Source: an uncultured Eubacteriales bacterium (GTDB lineage Bacteria; Bacillota; Clostridia; Christensenellales; Borkfalkiaceae). Taken from it: a DNA stretch of 6,912 bases. Positions 1-4,888 of the stretch are shown here, one piece after another. The DNA is taken from the NCBI GenBank assembly GCA_902766475.1, contig CACXDQ010000199.1:1-6912 (forward strand). The letters run 5' to 3'. Below the pieces are notes generated by a model that ran no database searches, had not been told where the DNA came from, and saw only the letters and a list, made by a program, of their open reading frames with translations. The translations under genes were made by a program, and so were the position numbers. Every line of letters starts with the position of its first letter. Within the stretch, counting starts at the first letter, position 1.

Positions 1-29
1 TTGACTTGCAGTCAAAGTTATATTATATT
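1..29 (+). promoter_or_regulatory. Possible sigma-A-type promoter pointing into the hairpin array
   Basis: TTGACT (1-6) and TATATT (24-29) are separated by exactly 17 bases, each one mismatch from the vegetative consensus. Transcription would start near 36, cross the hairpin array and the strong 15-bp stem, and could stop near the T6 run at 170-175. The region is AT-rich, and TTGAC is also an arm of a small hairpin, so a chance match is quite possible. Confidence 0.2.
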
Positions 30-119
30 TGCCATAACTTACCCTATGGGTAAATATAACTTTGCGTAGCAAAATATAACTGCGAAAACAATATAACTTG
101 CCGATAGGCAAATATAACT
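1..119. repeat. Degenerate array of short hairpins joined by an ATATAACT linker
   Basis: The motif ATATAACT recurs at 54-61, 74-81, 91-98 and 112-119, with a shortened copy (ATAACT, 34-39) and an inverted copy (AGTTATAT, 16-23). Spacing is about 17-22 bases. Between copies lie small hairpins: TTGAC/GTCAA (1-15), TTACCC/GGGTAA (39-53), TTTGC/GCAAA (61-73) and TTGCC/GGCAA (98-111). One interval (82-90) lacks a clear stem. Arm sequences differ, yet each remains self-complementary. The array may continue beyond the left edge. It does not have the long identical repeats and unique spacers of a CRISPR array. Function unknown. It may belong to a dispersed intergenic repeat family. Confidence 0.75.
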
Positions 120-154
120 AGTGCGTCAGTAATAATCACTATTACTGACGCACT
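120..154 (-). terminator. Perfect 15-bp hairpin, probable transcript end of the cluster
   Basis: AGTGCGTCAGTAATA (120-134) and its exact complement (140-154) enclose a 5-nt loop. The hairpin begins 32 nt after the lipoprotein stop codon on the minus strand, where a terminator would be expected. The minus-strand tail reads AGTTATATTTGCC, which is T-rich but not a classic U-tract. On the plus strand a T6 run (170-175) exists but starts 15 nt past the stem. Termination, or 3'-end protection after processing, is plausible. Efficiency as an intrinsic terminator is uncertain. Confidence 0.55.
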
Positions 155-186
155 TTGCCGTCCGCACTGTTTTTTAAGATAATATA

Positions 187-2691
187 TTACGCCTCTTTAT
201 CGTAAACTTTTACCATTACGCCCATACCGTTGGGAAGGTAGAGGTTTACGTATTCGCCCGTGTAGAAGTAACCGTTTATGAGGAATGCGTTGGTGTTAGC
301 GCCGAGCGTATCGCCCAAAGCAACGGCAATGCCGCCGCTTATAAGGTCGCCGATCTCGTGCCACGTCTTGTTCTCGTAATAGCCCATCTTGCCGTTTACG
401 AACGGAACGGGCGCACCGTCGACCACCATAGGAGCGAGCATAGCCGCAAGCTGTTCGTTTGTAAGAATATAATTTGCGGGGTTGAAATCAGCCTTGCCTA
501 CGTCGAGCAATATCTGCGGGCTGAAGAACACTACTCCGTCGACGCCCATACGGACGATATACGGAGCCGTGGGCATAACGCCCTTTTCGGAAGATTCGAC
601 GACGATAGTGGGATGCTTACCGGTGATATCGGCGTTGCCGTAAGCGATGTCGGCGGCGCCGCCCATAGAATCGTAGTTAAGCCCCACTTCATAGTCCGTA
701 CCGTTGCCGCTGTCGTAAGTTTCTTCGGAATCGAATACCCTTACCAAGCCCCTCAATCTGTCGTTGGAGAGGTTTTCGACGTCGGACTTCATGAGTACGG
801 CGAGGTTTATCTGAGAAACGTTGCCGTAAACGTTGGAAACAATCGTCTTGCCGGTTGCGCCGGGGAGACCGAACAGAGCGTCGAGCCCGACAGCCTGAGA
901 AGCGTAAGCGGCGGCGCCTTCATAGCTCGTAAACCAAGGCTCTTGCCCCGAAACGCTCGATTCCACCTCGGAATTTACGAGGTCGATATAGGTTGCGACG
1001 TGATCTCTGTCGTTGTTTCTGTTATAAACGAGGTCGGCTATAATCGCAGGTCCGCCGCTCCTCTTTAAAATACTGTCTATTATAGCGACTCTCTTTACGC
1101 CCGAGAGATATACGAGGCATTGATAAGAATCGTAACCTCTGCACTTGTCGATAGCGTAATTGTACATGGCGTCGGTGTCGGTGATATTGCTGTTGTTGAA
1201 TAGATAGGTCATGTAGAAGTTGTGCGTAATGGTGTTGTACGCCGTGAAGTCTACCGCCTCGATTTTAGCGAGCATCATACCGCCGGAGTTGGTGGCGCTT
1301 GCCGATCTCTCGGCGTTGCCGTAGAAGTTTACGTTCTTGAACTCGACGTTTGCGTCAATGTGTTTTCTCGTCGGGTTTTCGACGTAGAAGAGTTGAAGGT
1401 GAGCGACCATCGTCGTATAGTTTTCGTCGTCGACGTAGCTCGAACCGTCGGTGAGCATCTTCGGGAAATCTTTTCCATCGACGGAGAAATAGTTACCGAT
1501 AAAGCTGAACGTTTCGCCTTCGTTTATAATTCTGTGGTAAACGCCCTCGCCCGAATCGTCTCTCGGCGTGCCGAGGAGCTTGTCCTTTATAAACTGAGGA
1601 ATGTTCTCTCTGCCGAGTTCTCTGTTATACCAGTAAGTGCCCTTATTGTAGTTTTCCGTGTCGTCGTTGTAATAAATATCGCTTGCGATAGCCGTTTCCT
1701 TGGTAACGGACATATCCGCCTGCAATATTATAGCCGAAGTTTCGATGTTTTCAATGCCGTATTTAGCCTTGAATTCTTCGTGGAGCTTCTGATAATCTTT
1801 GTGGCGGAGATAGCGTCTTACGGGATCGGAAGAGTTGGGATCGTAATTGTTATCACGATAGCTCAAATTATCGAACACGGCAAGTTCTGCCGACTCATAG
1901 ATATTTAGCCCGTCGATAACGGCTACTTCCGCCGTAAATCTCGTCGCCTTTTCGGGGAAGCCCTCTTCTCTGTTTTTAGCCGCAACGTTTATACGGAAGT
2001 TGTTGCCCTCGGCTTCCTCAGTGAAGTCGATATAAGCGCCCTTGGTGTTTACGGTCATATATTTTGCGAGGTCGTCGCCCGTAATGACCGTATAAGTGCC
2101 TTCGAGTTCTATCTCGACTTCGACGTTCGTTTCGGGATCGGTAACGTCATAAATGTTGTCGTCCTCGTCGATAGCCTTAGCCTCGATCCTGAAATCGAGA
2201 TAGTTTCCGCTGCCGACATAGAGCGGATCGTCGGAAACCATAAAGTTTATCTCTTCCAAAACATTGCCCTTGTCGTCCGTATGCTGTTCACGGTTGGCGT
2301 TATATTCCGTAACGAGAGCCGATCTCAAAGAGATAATTCCGTTTTCTCTCTCCTCTTCGGTAACGGTGTATTCGAGCGTAAATTTGAAGCCGCTGTCTTT
2401 ATGCGTCAACTCTAATGAATAGGTGCCTGCGGCGGAAGTGTCTGCTTCGCCTTCGACGAGAAGATCTTCAAACCCGACTTCTTCCGTCGTCTTGTCGGAA
2501 TAGGTCAACGTAATTTTGATACCGCTTAAATCGAGTTCTTCGTCCTTTAAGACGGTGGTCTGTACCGTTCCCGCAACGACCTCGGCGGCGGTAACTTTCT
2601 TAGTTTCGTCGGATACGTCGTCGCAACCGGCGAAAAGCGTCGTTACCATGCAGAGAATGAGTACGAGAATGAGTGGTGTGTGCTTTTTCAT
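187..2691 (-). CDS. Large surface lipoprotein: N-terminal Ig-like (Big_3-like) domain plus beta-rich body
   Basis: An 834-residue exported protein of unknown function. The signal peptide (Lys-Lys, hydrophobic 6-20) ends in a lipobox, LFAGC, giving lipidated Cys23 and anchoring at the outer face of the membrane. Residues about 36-112 match the bacterial Ig-like group 3 pattern: EELDLSGIKITLTYSDKTTEEV, here residues 51-72, then a DTSAAGTYSLEL strand pair (84-95). The stretch from about 390 to 580 has short repeated strands with Asn/Gly turns (for example FKNVNFYGNA, 451-460), suggesting a right-handed beta-helix. Cys517 and Cys525 could form a disulfide. No LPXTG motif or recognisable catalytic motif is visible. 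The ATG is preceded by AAGGAG at a 6-nt distance, the best ribosome site in the window. It is last in the cluster, 68 nt after the Ig-like gene. It may be a transporter partner, an adhesin or a glycan-binding protein. Confidence 0.85.
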   Translation of the reverse strand: MKKHTPLILVLILCMVTTLFAGCDDVSDETKKVTAAEVVAGTVQTTVLKDEELDLSGIKITLTYSDKTTEEVGFEDLLVEGEADTSAAGTYSLELTHKDSGFKFTLEYTVTEEERENGIISLRSALVTEYNANREQHTDDKGNVLEEINFMVSDDPLYVGSGNYLDFRIEAKAIDEDDNIYDVTDPETNVEVEIELEGTYTVITGDDLAKYMTVNTKGAYIDFTEEAEGNNFRINVAAKNREEGFPEKATRFTAEVAVIDGLNIYESAELAVFDNLSYRDNNYDPNSSDPVRRYLRHKDYQKLHEEFKAKYGIENIETSAIILQADMSVTKETAIASDIYYNDDTENYNKGTYWYNRELGRENIPQFIKDKLLGTPRDDSGEGVYHRIINEGETFSFIGNYFSVDGKDFPKMLTDGSSYVDDENYTTMVAHLQLFYVENPTRKHIDANVEFKNVNFYGNAERSASATNSGGMMLAKIEAVDFTAYNTITHNFYMTYLFNNSNITDTDAMYNYAIDKCRGYDSYQCLVYLSGVKRVAIIDSILKRSGGPAIIADLVYNRNNDRDHVATYIDLVNSEVESSVSGQEPWFTSYEGAAAYASQAVGLDALFGLPGATGKTIVSNVYGNVSQINLAVLMKSDVENLSNDRLRGLVRVFDSEETYDSGNGTDYEVGLNYDSMGGAADIAYGNADITGKHPTIVVESSEKGVMPTAPYIVRMGVDGVVFFSPQILLDVGKADFNPANYILTNEQLAAMLAPMVVDGAPVPFVNGKMGYYENKTWHEIGDLISGGIAVALGDTLGANTNAFLINGYFYTGEYVNLYLPNGMGVMVKVYDKEA

Positions 2692-2725
2692 AAGCTTCTC
2701 CTTATAAAATGAAATATTCCTTCAA

Positions 2726-2760
2726 GTCGGTGAATGCAAAAAATTTTTGCCATGACCGAC
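2726..2760 (-). other. Intercistronic hairpin before the lipoprotein gene
   Basis: Outer arms GTCGGT (2726-2731) and ACCGAC (2755-2760) pair perfectly. They enclose an inner near-palindrome, GCAAAAA/TTTTTGC (2736-2750), with 4-nt internal loops on both sides. The structure sits between the Ig-like gene, overlapping the last base of its stop codon, and the lipoprotein ribosome site AAGGAG (2698-2703). There is no T-tract after the outer stem, so it does not look like an ordinary terminator. An RNA-stability or processing element, or a weak attenuator, fits better. Confidence 0.45.
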
Positions 2761-3224
2761 TAAACTACCCTTATAACTATGTCGGCTGAGATCTTGCTGC
2801 CGTCGGTAGCCATGATCTTCATGTTCAGATAGAGTTTTTTTGTGTTTTTAATGAAGAGCGTTCCGTGATTTTCGCCGTTTTCGTCGATGAAAAACTCTAT
2901 CATATCGTCGTAATCTTTATCGTAAATAAACATTACGCCCCTCTTTGTCGCCTTGTCGGGATACACTCGCCATTTGAGCTGCAACCACGTTCCGTAAGGG
3001 TTGCCGCCCTCGTCTATTCCGCCGTCGCCGGCGTATTTTACTTTGAGCGTCTTTACCCCGTTCTTTTCGGTAACTTCAACTCTCTCGTCCGTTTCGTTGA
3101 TACATTCGACCTGCAAAACGGGCACGACTTCGTCGTAGATCTGCGGTTGAAGCCCTATGAGATTGATTATCACGATAGAGGCGACGTATATTACCAAAAT
3201 CAAAATAAGCGTTGCCTTTTTCAT
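2760..3224 (-). CDS. Small membrane-anchored protein with Ig-like (Big_2-like) extracellular domain
   Basis: The 154-residue product has a Lys-Lys N-terminus and one hydrophobic helix (about 4-24) with no lipobox, so it is probably a signal anchor leaving residues 25-154 outside the membrane. The exterior is beta-rich. LKWRVYPDKATKRGV (83-97), an acidic strand, an ENG turn (115-117), then a TDGSK turn (140-144) and a final IVIRV strand recall the order of motifs in bacterial Ig-like group 2 domains, including the typical 'P..AT' element. This is a fold-level resemblance, not a firm family call. The ATG overlaps the permease stop as ATGA, with CGGAG (3233-3237) 8 nt upstream. Possible roles are an accessory subunit touching the permease, or a partner of the lipoprotein encoded next. 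It could also simply be an uncharacterised exported protein. Confidence 0.8.
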   Translation of the reverse strand: MKKATLILILVIYVASIVIINLIGLQPQIYDEVVPVLQVECINETDERVEVTEKNGVKTLKVKYAGDGGIDEGGNPYGTWLQLKWRVYPDKATKRGVMFIYDKDYDDMIEFFIDENGENHGTLFIKNTKKLYLNMKIMATDGSKISADIVIRVV

Positions 3225-4870
3225 GCTTGTTTCTCCGTAAAGAACAGTTTTACCTTATTGACGTACAGCCATACTCTCAGAGCAAGGAATAGCGCCGCAA
3301 AGACCGTGAGCCTTATCCACGGGCTTCCGACCTTGTCGAGGAAGAAGAACGTCAAAACGGAGAATATAGCCGACATCACGAAAACGTAAATGCTCGACCT
3401 TATCTCGTTGGGGTTGTATTGAGCGCCGCCCGTCGTCTGGTATTCGGCGTTTTTGGGGTTCATTATATCCATCTCCGAACTCCATATGAGGTGGGAGAGA
3501 TAGACGAAAACTATAAATAAAATAATGAAAATATCGTCGATCGCCGTAAAGCCGAGATAGTTGCCCGTAATGAGGCACGACGCAATTATCGAAAGGGTGA
3601 TTACGGTTGCGTTTATGACGAGCTTTGCCGCCATGAGTTTTAAAGGCGGCTGGGGGTTAGACCTTAGAAGATACGCCGAATTGCCCTCTTCGCTGACGGC
3701 GTGAGAAATATCAGTACTCGACGAAAGCGAAAACAGAAGTATCATCATCACGTTGAATACGACGGCGAGCTGATTGCCCAAAAGCCTGGTGTTCATCGCC
3801 GCAAACACGCTGTTTAAAAGGAGTATCGCAATCGGCATGCCGAAAGCTATCGCCGAAAGGCTTATGAGCTTGGGCGTGTTTCTTATAAGAAGAATAAATT
3901 CCTTATACACCGACGAGATAAAGGGCGATTTTTCGGAATTTCTGCCCTTTTTTACCCTTGTCGCTTTGCCGTACTCGAACGGAGAACTTACCATTTTAAA
4001 GTAGAGCGGGCGCACGACGAGATAGGAAAGGGCGATCACCGCCGCCGTAAATGCTATCGAGCCGAAAATATACAAAAACTGTTCGCCGAAAAAGAGGTTG
4101 GTGTAAATGCCGTATCTCTTGCCGACAGCCGCCGTCATAAACCAATTTACGGGCAAGAATATCTCGCCGAATTTGCTTAAAAAGGCTTGTATCTGCCAAT
4201 AGGTCGTCGTCCACGATTCCAAAATATTGATATTTTCGGGGAGCGACAATATTATCTTTATCACCCCGAACACTGCCGCCGCCGAAACGCATATAGCGAC
4301 TATCGGCGCTAAAAACCTCACTTTCCTGAAAAAGAGCGTTATCGCCATGGCGGGTATGGATAAAAGTGCGCCGAGCGCCACGGGCACAGCCGTTACGAAC
4401 ACGTTTGCCACCAAAAGCCACGGATAGAAGTAAAAAGCAAAGTTGTTTATTATTCCGTAAGCCACGAAGAGTGGTAAAATAAAGGTGAGGTTTCTTATAT
4501 ATTCATATAGATAGTGAACAATGATTTTAGAGGTAAAAACGGTGATTTTCGTTACGGGGAGCGTCAAAAGCACCTGATTGTCCTTTGCGAAATACAGCGA
4601 TCTCACAAGCCCGACCGTACAAACGACGACGGACAAAATAAACATTATCGTAAAGAGTACGAGAAGAAAGCTCTGCGGAATTCCGGGCGTCATCGAAACG
4701 AGGCTTAAAGTGGACAGCAGAAAAAACGCCGCCCAGATAAACGCCGTGATCGCCCCGAACTTCAATATGGACAATACTATTTTGAATATCGTCTTTTTTT
4801 TGGACGAAACGAACGAAAGATCTACTCTGTCTTTGAGTTGCATCGCCACGAGTGTAAAAAGCCCTTTCAC
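3221..4870 (-). CDS. ABC transporter permease, ABC_tran_2-like, about 12 membrane helices
   Basis: Integral-membrane channel subunit, probably paired with the ATPase encoded just upstream. The 549 residues contain about twelve hydrophobic segments (near 37-56, 65-90, 127-147, 150-175, 186-207, 263-286, 335-356, 366-385, 417-436, 444-463, 492-511 and 517-537). Length and layout fit the putative ABC permease family Pfam ABC_tran_2 (PF16949), recalled rather than searched. The two halves share a cytosolic motif: acidic residue, LL, Pro, then Lys, at about 97-115 and 395-416, suggesting an internal duplication. The start is GTG (4868-4870) with AAGG 8 nt upstream. An ATG nine codons later (4841-4843) has no well-placed ribosome site. 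The stop TGA overlaps the next gene's ATG, implying translational coupling. A run of eight A residues lies early in the gene (4794-4801). Substrate not deducible. Confidence 0.85.
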   Translation of the reverse strand: MKGLFTLVAMQLKDRVDLSFVSSKKKTIFKIVLSILKFGAITAFIWAAFFLLSTLSLVSMTPGIPQSFLLVLFTIMFILSVVVCTVGLVRSLYFAKDNQVLLTLPVTKITVFTSKIIVHYLYEYIRNLTFILPLFVAYGIINNFAFYFYPWLLVANVFVTAVPVALGALLSIPAMAITLFFRKVRFLAPIVAICVSAAAVFGVIKIILSLPENINILESWTTTYWQIQAFLSKFGEIFLPVNWFMTAAVGKRYGIYTNLFFGEQFLYIFGSIAFTAAVIALSYLVVRPLYFKMVSSPFEYGKATRVKKGRNSEKSPFISSVYKEFILLIRNTPKLISLSAIAFGMPIAILLLNSVFAAMNTRLLGNQLAVVFNVMMILLFSLSSSTDISHAVSEEGNSAYLLRSNPQPPLKLMAAKLVINATVITLSIIASCLITGNYLGFTAIDDIFIILFIVFVYLSHLIWSSEMDIMNPKNAEYQTTGGAQYNPNEIRSSIYVFVMSAIFSVLTFFFLDKVGSPWIRLTVFAALFLALRVWLYVNKVKLFFTEKQA

Positions 4871-4878
4871 TTAAAGTA

Positions 4879-4882
4879 CCTT
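4879..4882 (-). promoter_or_regulatory. Ribosome binding site selecting the GTG start of the permease
   Basis: AAGG lies 8 nt upstream of the GTG at 4868-4870 and in the 18-nt gap after the fusion gene's stop. The competing ATG at 4841-4843 has only an AAAGGG about 17 nt upstream, which is too far. The GTG is therefore preferred, although AAGG is weaker than the sites of the two downstream genes. Confidence 0.5.
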
Positions 4883-4888
4883 GCGCTT

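Noticed and set aside
1..119. CRISPR array
   Set aside because: The repeated unit is only 8-10 bases, spacing is 17-22 bases, the intervals are palindromic rather than unique spacers, and no cas gene is present.
1..154. Integron attC sites or a transposon end
   Set aside because: There is no integrase or transposase in the window, no paired attC R/L boxes, and no target-site duplication. The palindromes are too short and too many.
358..1908. Plus-strand open frames at 358-1068 and 1222-1908
   Set aside because: Both are antisense to the lipoprotein gene, which has a signal peptide, lipobox and excellent ribosome site. The antisense products are Arg/Val-rich with no domain features.
2692..2740. 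Separate promoter for the lipoprotein gene
   Set aside because: The best candidates (TTGCAT with TATTTC at 17 bases; TTGAAG with TATAAG at 13 bases) match poorly, are wrongly spaced, or overlap the ribosome site.
2726..2760. Intrinsic terminator between the Ig-like gene and the lipoprotein gene
   Set aside because: The T-run is inside the hairpin, not after the stem, and the outer stem is followed by a mixed sequence, so it lacks terminator form.
3996..4421. Alternative minus-strand frame inside the permease gene, and similar ones at 3255-3578 and 5898-6284
   Set aside because: They are out of frame with the permease or fusion gene, have Arg/His/Cys-rich products typical of shadow frames, and interrupt clear membrane proteins.
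4841..4843. ATG at codon 10 as the permease start
   Set aside because: It has no ribosome site at a suitable distance, whereas the GTG at 4868-4870 has AAGG 8 nt upstream and a normal gap from the preceding stop.
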